Source of the DNA: a virus
Reading direction: 5' to 3' (one strand)
IMG/VR virus record: IMGVR_UViG_3300042386_000224
Coordinates: 1-29,762 of that record
DNA length: 29,762 bases
Shown here: piece after piece, positions 6,871 to 17,700 of the stretch
Numbering within the stretch: the first letter of the stretch is position 1
How the letters are laid out: every line of letters starts with the position of its first letter
The notes under the pieces: model-generated
What the model was told of the DNA's origin: nothing
The model's input: the letters and a program-made list of their open reading frames with translations, nothing else
Database searches by the model: none
Translations under genes and position numbers: made by a program

Positions 6871-7485
6871 ATGGCACATATTGATACACTTGGCGCAGCT
6901 CGTTTCACTGACTTATCTGTCAGCTTAACATCACTTGGCGCTAAAACTTCTGATGTAGAAAACACTTTTGCAGCCTTTACAAGCGCTTCTACCGTAACAT
7001 CTTATTTTGATGCTGCAGCTACAGGCGATGCTAACGAATTTATGCGTATTACGCACATTAAAGAATTCCCTGCAATTGGTCTTCCTGCTAACGTTGTTAA
7101 AGTTCCTGAATACGGTTCTAAAACATCTAAACAAATTCAAGGTCAAGCTGATTCTCCAACAATGGAAATCACACTTAACTATATCCCAGACTTATGGGCA
7201 GACAGCTATTTAGGTGGTACTGCTAGTGTTACCAACCCAACTGCAACTGCACCTAAAATTGGTGATGGTATTTTAAGATTGTTCAGATTCACTTTAATGG
7301 ATGCTGAGCCTTCAAACCACAAAGCTGTTGCAAACGGTATTGGTTCTGTTAAAAACTCTTCTTATTACTTCTTAGGTAAATTTGAAGCATTAGAAGTAAC
7401 ACCAAGCTTGACAGATGCAATGACTGCAAAATTAACAATTACTGTTCAATCAGATATTAAAGGTGCTTGGACCGTAGGGCCTTAA
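6871..7485 (+). CDS. Major tail tube protein (204 aa)
   Basis: The start is ATG 6871, preceded by AAAGGAATTAAA; an in-frame ATG at 6823 inside the terminator gene is rejected because it lacks a ribosome site and would add 16 residues overlapping that gene. The product is beta-rich, with the segments MRITHIKEFPAIGLPANVVK, QIQGQADSPTMEITLNYIP and a final FLGKFEALEVTPSLTDAMT then AKLTITVQSDIKG, as expected for the tube protein whose rings stack along the tape measure. Ala/Thr-rich loops and C-ending codons point to high expression. A strong hairpin follows its stop at 7497-7518. With a tape measure of 3892 residues, many hundreds of copies would be needed per virion. Confidence 0.82.
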   Translation: MAHIDTLGAARFTDLSVSLTSLGAKTSDVENTFAAFTSASTVTSYFDAAATGDANEFMRITHIKEFPAIGLPANVVKVPEYGSKTSKQIQGQADSPTMEITLNYIPDLWADSYLGGTASVTNPTATAPKIGDGILRLFRFTLMDAEPSNHKAVANGIGSVKNSSYYFLGKFEALEVTPSLTDAMTAKLTITVQSDIKGAWTVGP

Positions 7486-7496
7486 GCATTATTTAA

Positions 7497-7526
7497 GGAG
7501 GGTATTTCGGTACCCTCCACTTTTCT
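7497..7526 (+). terminator. Hairpin after tail tube gene, likely partial terminator
   Basis: Arms GGAGGGTA (7497-7504) and TACCCTCC (7511-7518) pair perfectly around the loop TTTCGG, followed by ACTTTTCT. The T-tract is short and interrupted, so it is probably a leaky terminator or a 3'-end stabiliser. It separates the abundant tube protein from the low-copy chaperone and tape measure genes. Confidence 0.75.
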
Positions 7527-7539
7527 ATTAGGAACCTAT

Positions 7540-7755
7540 ATGGCTCAAGATAAACCATTCAGCTTAGAGTATGTCGTTGGCATCACTGTCAAACACATGC
7601 TTAAAAGTATTGATATTAGTATTAATAAAACATTCGAAAGAACGAAAGATGATTCGCTAACTCCAGATAAGAAAACTGAAGCTTTCGAAACACTCTCAAT
7701 TTTACATCAAATGCGAGCACAACTAGATGAACGCAAAATTAATCAAGGTAAGTAA
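7540..7755 (+). CDS. Conserved-looking small protein of unknown function (71 aa)
   Basis: I do not recognise a family. ATG 7540 follows AGGAA about 10 bases upstream, directly after the tube-gene hairpin. The product is a mostly helical, charged protein with the segments FSLEYVVGITVKHMLKSIDI and TFERTKDDSLTPDKKTEAFE and a C-terminal helix LSILHQMRAQLDERK. It lies between the tail tube and tail chaperone genes, so it may help tail assembly, but no motif shows this. Its stop is one base before the chaperone start, so the two are probably coupled in translation. Confidence 0.6.
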   Translation: MAQDKPFSLEYVVGITVKHMLKSIDISINKTFERTKDDSLTPDKKTEAFETLSILHQMRAQLDERKINQGK

Positions 7756-7756
7756 C

Positions 7757-8080
7757 ATGTCAGAAGCAAAAGGTATTAAAGCACTTGTTGGTCAACGTAT
7801 GACTAAAACAGTTAAATTCTTAGGCAGTGATGTTAAGATTTCTAAACTATCTGTTTCAGAAGTTTTAGATATTCAAAACAAAGCCAAAGACGCTGAGAAA
7901 GATGAAAATGCAGGTTTAGAATTACTCAAATCAGTTGTTCGTTCAGCTGTCGATGGTGGTGCTGATCTTGATGATTCAGATTTCGATAGTTTCCCTATGG
8001 ATGAATTATCAAAACTCTCTAATGAAATTATGAAATATTCAGGTCTAGGCCAAGGTCAAGACGCGGGAAAGTCATCTTAA
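7757..8080 (+). CDS. Tail assembly chaperone, gpG-like (107 aa, zero-frame product)
   Basis: The start is ATG 7757 (MSEAKGIKAL), not the in-frame ATG at 7727 inside the previous gene. The product carries the segments KISKLSVSEVLDIQNKAKDA, SVVRSAVDGGADLDDSDFD and SFPMDELSKLSNEIMKYSGL, a pattern typical of the G-type tail assembly chaperones that coat the tape measure protein before the tube polymerises. The acidic DDLDD-like turn and the last helix SKLSNEIMKYSG are the strongest identifiers. A lambda-type slip site lies four codons before the stop, giving a longer GT product. Neither form is expected in mature virions. Confidence 0.87.
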   Translation: MSEAKGIKALVGQRMTKTVKFLGSDVKISKLSVSEVLDIQNKAKDAEKDENAGLELLKSVVRSAVDGGADLDDSDFDSFPMDELSKLSNEIMKYSGLGQGQDAGKSS

Positions 8081-8415
8081 GTGCAGAAGAGTTACCGATA
8101 TTTGAATTAGCTTTTCATCTCAAAATGCCAGTGTATCAAATCTATGAAGAAATGACTTATGAGGAGATGCTAGGTTGGTTTAGTTATTTAGAACAAAGAC
8201 CAATAGAGTGGCGAGCAGATGATAGAGCAGCTAAATTAATTCAAGTGCAAGGTGTTAAAGAAAAACCTTGGCAACTTTTTACTTCATTAGATGCTATTTA
8301 CAATCCAAAATCTAATAAGAAAGACGGTGACTTTGATGCTAATAGCTTTAAACGTTCTGGATTCTTTCAAAAACTTGCAAGCGCCTCTGGTGGCGAAAAT
8401 TTATTTGGAGGATAA
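7757..8415 (+). CDS. Tail assembly chaperone GT, made by -1 programmed frameshift
   Basis: Ribosomes that slip at 8065-8071 leave frame G after GGA AAG and continue at GTC 8071, giving GKVILSAEELPIFELAFHLK and then MPVYQIYEEMTYEEMLGWFS. This T part is open in the -1 frame across the G stop and runs to 8415, so an ATG at 8125 is internal and not an independent start. It ends with the region SGFFQKLASASGGENLFGG. In lambda the G:GT ratio matters for tail assembly: G coats the tape measure and the T domain recruits the tube protein. The same division of work is expected here. The fusion would have about 219 residues. Confidence 0.85.
8065..8071 (+). promoter_or_regulatory. Slippery heptamer GGGAAAG for -1 frameshift
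   Basis: In the zero frame it reads G-GGA-AAG, the same heptamer as in phage lambda G-T. Slippage to GGG-AAA keeps good anticodon pairing and moves translation into the open -1 frame, three codons before the G stop at 8078-8080. I see no strong hairpin right after it; lambda also works without an obvious one. Confidence 0.87.
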
Positions 8416-8416
8416 T

Positions 8417-8713
8417 TTGTCTGTAAAAATAAATATGAATTTCAAAAAAGAGTTAGTAAAGAAATTCGAAAACAACAAAGAAGCGGAGTTACATAAACTA
8501 ATTGATGCTTTGAAAGATGCTACACCTGTAGATACAGGTAATGCCAGAGACGGATGGAAGATAGAAGACGGACGTATAGTTAATCATGTAGAATATATTG
8601 ATGAACTAAATGCAGGTTCTAGCACACAAGCGCCATCTCATTTTATTGAGAGAACTTTGTTGTCCTTCTCAGAAGTAGACGCAAATGGTGTCATTGTAAC
8701 ATCAGCTAATTAA
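8417..8713 (+). CDS. Tail completion / minor tail protein (98 aa), TTG start
   Basis: The best start is TTG 8417: GGAGG (8407-8411) stands five bases before it and overlaps the end of the GT frame. An ATG at 8435 has no own ribosome site, and the distant ATG at 8291 would add 42 residues of out-of-frame text. The product has a helical N terminus (FKKELVKKFENNKEAELHKL) followed by ATPVDTGNARDGWKIED and VNHVEYIDELNAGSSTQAPS, then a helix HFIERTLLS. The TPVDTGNxRxGW and LNxGSSxQAPxxFIE motifs are typical of HK97 gp10-like/tail completion proteins of small size. Such genes usually sit near the neck genes; here it follows the chaperones. A terminator separates it from the tape measure gene. Confidence 0.7.
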   Translation: MSVKINMNFKKELVKKFENNKEAELHKLIDALKDATPVDTGNARDGWKIEDGRIVNHVEYIDELNAGSSTQAPSHFIERTLLSFSEVDANGVIVTSAN

Positions 8714-8721
8714 GACAACAC

Positions 8722-8758
8722 ACCCCTGAAGAATCTAATGATTCCTAAGGGGTTTTTT
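8722..8758 (+). terminator. Intrinsic terminator before tape measure gene
   Basis: ACCCCT (8722-8727) pairs with AGGGGT (8748-8753), and the inner GAATC (8731-8735) pairs with GATTC (8740-8744) around TAAT, followed by TTTTTT (8753-8758). This is a full stem plus T-run. The ribosome site of the tape measure gene (AAGGAG, 8761-8766) starts right after it, so it likely attenuates tape measure expression. Confidence 0.85.
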
Positions 8759-8774
8759 ATAAGGAGTATAAAAG

Positions 8775-11700
8775 ATGTCAGGCATTGTAATTGATGTCGA
8801 AGCAAGGGTCGACAAGGCCCAAAGAGATTTAGAGCATTTAAATAATTCTGTAAGCAGTATTAGTAAAAGTGTATCAAGTGTAACTTCAGGATTTTCTAAG
8901 TTAGCAGGTGCTTTATCAGTAGGTGGAACAATTGTTGCATTAACACAAATTGATTCTACTTTTACATCTATTGAAAATAATATAAGATTAGTCACAGGAG
9001 CTACTAAAGAGTTTGGTGCCGCATATATTGAAGTACAGAAAATTGCCAATGAGACACGTTCTACTTTTGAAAGTACTGCTCAGATTTTTGCTAAACTGGG
9101 TATTGCAAGTTCATCATTAAATGCTTCATCTGAATCAATTTCAAAAGCCGCTAAGTCATTGCAAATGGCCGGTATGGTTGCAGGAGGTTCTACTGAAGGA
9201 TTTAAAGCTGCAATGATGCAATTGGGGCAAGCACTAGGTTCAGGTGTTTTACGCGGTGAAGAATTTAATTCTATAATGGAACAAGCTTTACCTGTTGCGC
9301 AAATGATTGCTGACTCTTTAAATATTTCAGTAGGCGCATTACGTGAAATGGCTAACCAAGGCCGCATAACTTCAGAAGTAGTGTTTAATGCTTTACTCAC
9401 ACAATCTACAGCAATTGAGAAAAAATTTAAATTAACTGGAGCAACTTTAGGCAGCGGGATTGATAAAGCAAGAGAATCTTTCTCAATATTATTTAATGAA
9501 ATTTCAAAAAGTTTTGGTATATCTTCAGGACTGGGAAATCTATTCTTTAAAGCCGGTCAAAGCGCATCAGCCTTAGCTGATGATATTAAATTAATGTCAT
9601 TAAATATGAATATATTTTGGAGAGAATGGTCTCCAAGATTATCTAATGCTTTTTATCCATTTATATTTGCTTTTAATAAAGCAATGGCCCTAGTAAAGAC
9701 TATTTTAGCTGCGTCAGGTATTGAAAAATTTTTAATTAATATGTGGCATGAAATGGAATATGCTGCTGTTAATGTAATTAGAAGAGTTTTTACTAATTTA
9801 GAAAATACTGGTAAACTATTAAAAGCATTTGACAAGGGTAATTTATTTACAGGAACTATTGATTCACTAAAACTATTACCTAAAGTATTCGGAAGTATGT
9901 TAAATATGACAATTTCGGAATATGAAGACTGGGGAAATACTTTTATCAAGAAATCCAAAACTAAATTTTATGTAATGGGGCAGACATTTGCAAGTGGCGG
10001 CCAATACTTAATGGGAATGCTAGGCAATGCAATCGCTAGCTATGGATTAAACCTTAGTGGATTAATTCCCGGTTTTACATCTTTAAGAGATTTAATTGTA
10101 GATAGAACATTAAAACCTATAATAAAGATGTTTAAAACATTAGGTAATAATTTAGTATTCTCTGAATTTGATTTTATAACAAAACCACTTACGCTGCTTG
10201 GCACAGCATTACGTAAGCTACTAGGAGAAGACTTAGTAGAAATGGTAGTAGCTGTTTCCGAAAAGTTTGATACGTTTAATACTATTCTTGCAAAGATAGT
10301 TGCAGCTATATTTCCTCCATTGCGTGGATTATGGGCATTAATAGAGTTAATAGGTGATACTGGCAGCGTTATTAATATTTCATTAAATGCCAATTTATTT
10401 AATGCTAGTTACAATTTTGTTTCATCTAGACTAAAATTATTATATAGAACTATTAAAGATTTTACAACAAATACTGATTTGTTTAAAACATATGGCGAAA
10501 AAGTAACTTCAAAATTAAAAGAAAGTTTTAAAACGGATGGAATAAGCATATGGTATAAAAGTATTTTCGATGGTCTTAAGACTCAAATTGTCAGAGATTT
10601 AAAAGCTTTAAATACAGAGATAGAAAATATTTCCGGCAAATTAGGTTTTAAAATAAATATTTCTGCTTCATTAAAATCTGCTGCAGCTACTATACGTAAT
10701 TTTTCCGAAACAGTAATAGGCTACTTCAGGCTGATATGGGATAAAGTTGTTGGTCATTCATATTGGACAGATACAATTTCAGAGATTAATAGTTCGTCAG
10801 AAAAACTATCAAGTGGACCTCTAGGGAAAATTATATCATTTGCTAAAAATGTTATTGCTACTTTCAAAGGTTTATATAGTTCTATAAAACAATTTATATC
10901 AGAATTAAAAACATCAACAGTAGTTATTGATGTTGATAAATACAAAAGTACTTTTGAAGATATAAAACAATTTTTACTTGAATTAAAAGAAAAAGCAATT
11001 GCATTTGGAGATACTATTGCTGATGTTTGGAATAAGCTTAAAGATCCTGACTATCTAAATAGTGAAGAATTTAAGACTAAAATAAAATCTGCATTTAGTG
11101 AAGTTAAACAATGGATAAGTGAAGCGCAAGCTAATATAAATATTGTAATTGAAAGCGAAGGGTTTAAGACGGTTGTTTCTGAAATAAAGTCTTTAGGTAG
11201 TGTGCTATCAGATACCATTGAAAAATCAGTAGGTAAAACCGCACCTCAATTTGCTGAAGCTTTTGTAGCAACATTTGCGGCTTTATTAGCTCAAAAATTC
11301 ATGCCCGATGGACCAATCGGCTCATTCATTAAAAATACACTAGTATTATCTGCTGTACATGCATGGGCAAGTATTGAATCATTGTGGGAAAGTCTGCCTA
11401 GTGCGTCTATTGGTGTAAAGATAGGGCGCGTAATAGGAACAGCTATTGGCACTGCTATAGGTTATTTAATTACAGAATTACCTAGTATATTGAAACAAGT
11501 ATTTGGATTCTTAGGCGGATTTGGACAAGGTCTTTTAGAAGGTTTATTTCCAATAGGTGGGTTTGTAAGTGGTATATTTACACTATTAGAGGGAATGGGT
11601 TTAAACACCGCTTTTGGGCTAATAGGTACATGGCTTTTTGGAAGTAAAGTGCTTTCACTGTTTGGCATGCTTGGCTTATTTACAGAAAAGATTGCTGCAT

Positions 11701-14700
11701 TAAGTGCTCTGACTGCAGGTGTAGGCAGATTCTTTGCTGGAAATTTAGGGTCTTCGGCATCAACATGGGCAGCAAGTCCTTTAGCGTTTATCTCTAGAGA
11801 ATTATTCGGCCCTGGTCGTAAAACAATGATGCTTGGAATGACTGCGCTTGCTCTTGATATGCTTGGAGCGTTTGATGTAGTGTTTAAAGATAGTCCCTTA
11901 ACACATACTATATTTCAAATCATTACAGGCGGTTTTGCTATATACGGAAAAGAAGTATTTTCTTATATAACGAAAGGTGTCCTATTTCCGATGATAAATG
12001 AATTAGCTATTGCTATTGCACCATATAGTGTAAGATTAGCAACGCTGCTTTTCAGTTTGGTAATACCGCCATTAAATCCTGGTGCGCCATTCTTAGAAAA
12101 GATGTTTAGCAAATCATTAATATTTATTGAAGAATTAATGAGTAATCTTGGAATTCTTTTATTATTTATTAAAGATATTGCATTTGCATTTATTAAAGTT
12201 TTTGATTTTGCTAAATTTATGCGTGTAGGCGCAATTCTTGCTGTTACTACTGCGCTTGGGTATCTGATTGCTAATTTAAAAGAATTGAATAAACTGCCAG
12301 AAACAAAAGTTGATGTAGCTCAAGCAGATCTTCCAAAGAAAGATATGTATACGCAATTAGTTGCAAATATGCAGGAAAATAAAAATCTTTCTACAACTGT
12401 ATTTGATCCTAATACTGCTACAGCATCTGCTGATACCACTATGACTGATGCGACATATTTTAGAAGTCGTTGGGATCAGATTAAAGACGGTTGGCAGTCT
12501 TTAAAAGATAAATGGAGTGAAGGTGTAGACAACTTTACAGAAAATGTAATTAGAAAAAATACACCAAGTTCCTTTGATCAATCTGAATTAGATTCTATGC
12601 TCATGGGGCCTAAGTTACCTAAAACAGGCCTTGACAGTACTATGGAGGCAATGAAAAAAATTTGGGGCGATCGTAAAGCTGAATTTGAAAAATTCGTAAT
12701 AGCAGTACAGGCTGGTGATTTCAATAAACCTTCTGTACCCGAACAAACCTTTTTAAATAAAGAACTTACAGGTACAGGCGGATTTAAATACAACCTAGAG
12801 ACTCAAAAAGCAATTAATCCTACAGCAGATGCAATGGCAGATGCAGGACAATCAATTGTCAAAGAATTGATACCATTAAATATTGTATTAGACAATTTAA
12901 GTGGTGCTGTCAAAGGGGATATATCATATTTTGATGCATTTACTGAATCTGTTACAGGGTTATGGAAAGGATTTAGACAGTTAAGACACGATATTGGTGC
13001 GCCATTTGTTGAATTAGCCAAAGCATTATCTACTTTTGGTAATACAGCTATGCTTGTAGGAATGTTATCAGCTATATTACTTATGATAAAAGCCGCTGTG
13101 CATTTTGCAAACAAACTTTCTGCCGCAGTGGGAGTCGAAGCAATAAATCTTCAAATTTTAAACTTTATAAAAAATGCATTATTGTTTAGAGCGGCAATTG
13201 TAGGTGTTGAAGGTATTATAATTGTGTGGTCAGTCGCTATCGGAATAGCTATAGCCGCTTTTAGTGACTTCTCTGATTACATGTCTTCGAGTATGACACA
13301 GCTTCAAGCAAAATTACAGCAATACACTCAAGAAATTGGAGATGCTGTTGTTGCAAGTGGTGTTTCATTTTCATTACTTTCCGCTATCGGATGGGATGTT
13401 GTATACAATCTACTAGCTGCTGTTGGAAGAGCTCTTTTATTTGTAACGATAAAATTTAGAAAAGTTATATGGGAAACTGTAAAATTAACTTATACTCTAG
13501 TTGAGGCAACAGCATTCGCGTTCTTTGATTTAATTAAAGCGCTTTTTACCATGGATTTTGCACCTTTCGTAGCAAGACTTAAAGCAACCGTTGATACTGT
13601 AAAAACATTATTTGCAACATTTGCAAGTACAAAAGCGTTCTTTGTTATTTCATTTGCATTTATAGGTTATGAGACATTTATAAACTATTATTCAAAAGCC
13701 GGAGAACAAGCTGGATATGGTTTTGTAGATGCATTTATTGAAGCTATATCAAATAAGACTACACAACTGTTGGCGTATTTAGGTGTAATGTTATTAAGTT
13801 TTCGTTCTATTATTAATGCGCAGTTTACTTCAATTTTAACATTGCCAGTATCGCTACTAGGTACAGCAATGGGCGGTATTACACGTATAGCAGCAAGTCT
13901 TGCAGGTGGTTTTGCAGGAGAGTATATCGCCAATGTAATGTTACATCGTCCAGAATTAGAAGGAATAGGCAACTTAATTGGTGCAATTATAGGTTGGAAG
14001 TTAGGAAAATCATTATCTACAGCAATTATTGAATCTGCAATGAGTCCTTTAAAGAAAGGATTTATCGGACTATTAATAGCTGGCATTACACTGGCTTTTG
14101 CTATATTTGAAGGATTTGTCAATACGTCTAAAAGCTGGTCAGAAAATCTTAGTGATGTGATTGTAAAACTTAAAGAAATTTTAGGTTTCAAATATGAGCC
14201 AATGGATATTACATCAGGGTTGTCTAAGCAACAAAAAGGCTTACTTGCAACTGCAGGTGTATCTATTAGCTATGATCTTTCTCAAGTAAATCGTGAGCTA
14301 TTGACTCCAAAAGTAAGAGAAGGCTTAGACGGTGCAGTATCTAAATTTGCTGACAGTATTGACGATTTCCGTAAAACAAGTATTGAAGGTAGTCGTGACG
14401 AAATAGATAAAAGCATTGAAGATCTTCAAGCTCGAAATAGAGCTGTTGAAATATGGGCGCAAAGAGCTGTAGCTGAATCTAAGTTTGATATACAAAAAGG
14501 AATTCCTAAACTTAAAGAAAGTTTGAAAATTGGTGAATTAACTAATGAGCAGAAAGCTGTTTATGGGTTTAATTCTAAAGTTGCTAATCAAGAAATTGCA
14601 TCTAAAATTGGAAGTAATAAATTACCTGAAGCAGACCTGTATCAAATTGATGTAAAGTTAAATGATACTAGTTTGACGATGGTATTAGATGATATTAATA

Positions 14701-17700
14701 AATCTTTTGAAAGAAATACATCGGCCATTACAGCTCCATTTGACGAATCTATTAGAAATGCATTAACAACATTAAATAAAGCAACACCAGCTTTAATAAG
14801 CAGTGTAAAAGAAGCTTTACCTTTTGCTAATCCTGAGATTAAAAGTCAAAAATATTTAGATGAAAATATCTATAAAAATTCAGAAGCTATAAAACCGCTT
14901 ATAGCAGAGTTGAATAATTTAGTAATAGCTCGTAATAAATATATTTGGCAAATGGAAGACGCTGCTAAATCTCAGCAGAAATTTAATAAGACTATTTCAG
15001 ATGCTAAAGCGATAGGTATTAAAATAGATTCAAATTCTTTTATAATGACAGATGAATTAGCAGGTAAGTTTAATTCATTAACTGCATCTATTAAAAGATT
15101 AGATCAACAAGCTCAAGAAACTGATAATACAGATGTAAGAGTAAATCTTAAAATTACAGCAGAATCTTTAAAGCAATACGGTCAAGCATTAGCAGATAAA
15201 AACGCAAGTGCTGATAAATCAATAAGAGAATCTATTAAAGGATATTCTGAAGAATTAGGTTTTCAATTACCTAAAGCTTTTGAAAATTTACCTAAAACTG
15301 ATTTAGAAGGCCCTTTAGCTGCCGTAAGAGATACTAAATTTAAAGCTACAATAGGTAAAGTTGCATTACCAGAAATTCCTGAAAAGCCAGGGCTGATGAG
15401 TCAATTAGAAGGCACAGCGCAATATAAGAAACTACAGGATGAGTATAATAATATTCTTCAAATCAGAAAAGATATTGAAGAGGCGGGAAATACAACATCT
15501 TTAGATTTAGAAATTACTAAATATTCTGAGTTGCAAAAGTTAATGGAGAAAGCAAAAACCAATCCATTAACAGCTAAGTTGTTGACAGATGAAGCTCTTT
15601 TAAGTAATTCTATCAATAGAGTAACCTCAGAATACGCAGGATACACTAAAGAGAAAATTGACAGCATTGGTATAGAATTAGCTGATATAAATCTTCAAAA
15701 ACAAATCTATAAAGATAATGGTGAGAAATTAGCTGAACTAAATAGCAGAGCTGAGAATTTAGTGTCTTCAATAAAATCAGTAGATTTAGTACCACTTAAA
15801 GAAAGTTTTGGCGTATTTATTAGTGAGATATCTGATAAGGAAATTCAATTAATTTCTCCAGAGCAAGCTGAAATATTAAGACAATCTGCTTTACATATTG
15901 CAAATCTTAAAGAGCAATTAACAGCTTTAGCTAAAACACCTAATTCTGCAGACAAGCAACGTGAGATATATCAACAAATTGTTGCAGAAGAAGATAGAGG
16001 CCGCAAAGTTGCTGTTGAATCTTCTTTAGCAAGAAAAGGTACTTTAACCAGTGGAAGGCTTTCAGCAGCTGCAGACTTAATGAATCGTAAGTATGTTAAT
16101 CAAGATAGTCTAATGACTTTATTTGGTATGAATGCTGCGATTGAATCTTTGAAAGAAAAGATTTCATCTACAAAAGATCCTGAATTATTTGTACAATGGA
16201 AAAATGAATTAAATTCTGCTGAAAAGAATTTAGAAAGATTTAAATCTACTTTTGATGATATTACTTCTAAAACAAGCAATGTTAGAGATATATTCAAAAC
16301 TGATATAACAGACAGAGATTTAGCTAAATTGCCTAATGGCATTGTTAGAGGTTTAATTGGTGCAGCTCAAAAATTCAAAATTGAACTAGAAGATGCGTTA
16401 TCCCAGAGTGGTGATGAATTTAGTGACAAGGCTAAAAATCTATTTGGCAAATTAAAAGAAATTGAAAGAGCTGGAACATTTATTACATTTTTCAAAGATC
16501 TTGCAAATAGCGTAGAAGAGTCATTTACTGATGGTATTGATGCATCATTAGCTAAAATAAAAGCAGGATTGCCAGAATTAAATATTAGTGCATATAGACT
16601 CTCTGCAATGTCTGATCAAGGAAAAGGATTAGCAAGTGAAGCTTCTAATCTTTCAATGCTAAATCGTATTGCTGGTATGTCAGGACTTTCTGATGCACAA
16701 AAAGAAATTTTAAACAGATTTGATAAAACAAACTCTGCTGAAATTCTTAAAAAGCTTACAGATGATTTTCTAAGTAAAGGTTCTGATTTAAACAAAATGC
16801 TTCAAACCCCCTTAGAAAATAGCATTGACGCCACTAAGACATTAACAACTAGCCTAGATAATTTAGGCATTAAAGTTGATGAGCTGGCAGGATCTATGGC
16901 AACAAAGAGTTTAGAAGTGCCTGCTAAAGAAACACCAAGTGTATTATCGCCATATATGCCTGAAGCTAAACCTTCTACAGGCCCAAGAACTTCTTCATGG
17001 CTTGATAGTGCAATGGATAAGATTCATTCTACTATTAAATCTCCTGCAGCAAAACCTGTATTTGAAGCTAATGTAGAAAAATGGAGTGATTTGATTAATG
17101 ATGCGATTAAGGAATTTCCTGGCGTAACCGCAGAAATGGTCAAAACAGTTGTACAACATGAATCTCAAGGGTACAATATACCTGCAAAAGTCAAGCCAGG
17201 CGTAATAGATACTTCTTTTGGATTAGGACAAATAAATAATGCTACTGCAAAATTCTTAGGTGTTGATAAAACTAATGAAGCAGACTCTTTAAGAGGCATA
17301 GCTAAATACTTGTATCTTAACCTTCAAATGTTTAAGAATATTCCTGATGCATTCAGAGCATATGCTGCTGGTCAGACCGGTGCTAAACTAGGAAGAGGTT
17401 ACGATAAGCAAGAAGAGTTCATGGCAATCTATGAGGGCAGAGCTGGCATCAAAGCTGGCAAAGCTGTAGCAATGGAAGGACGTAAGCCTACTGAACCAAG
17501 TGAGCAAAAAGTTTCTAATGTTAGTTTATCTAAATTTCAAGCTACATCTGCACAAGCTGCGCAAGAAGCAACAATTAAATATACATCCGAAAAAGCCAGA
17601 TTTGATGAAATTAGAAATAAATTTGGTGAAAATATTAGAGGAGCTTTAGTTGATTTTGGTGTTGTAGATAAGGAACTTGCTAATAAACTTGGAGAAGAAT

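Noticed and set aside
8125-8415. Independent gene starting at ATG 8125
   Set aside because: It has no ribosome site, and conserved T-domain text begins upstream in the same frame, reached by the GGGAAAG slip.
8291-8416. N-terminal extension of the tail completion protein from ATG 8291
   Set aside because: It overlaps the GT frame with text unlike any protein; TTG 8417 has GGAGG at the right distance.
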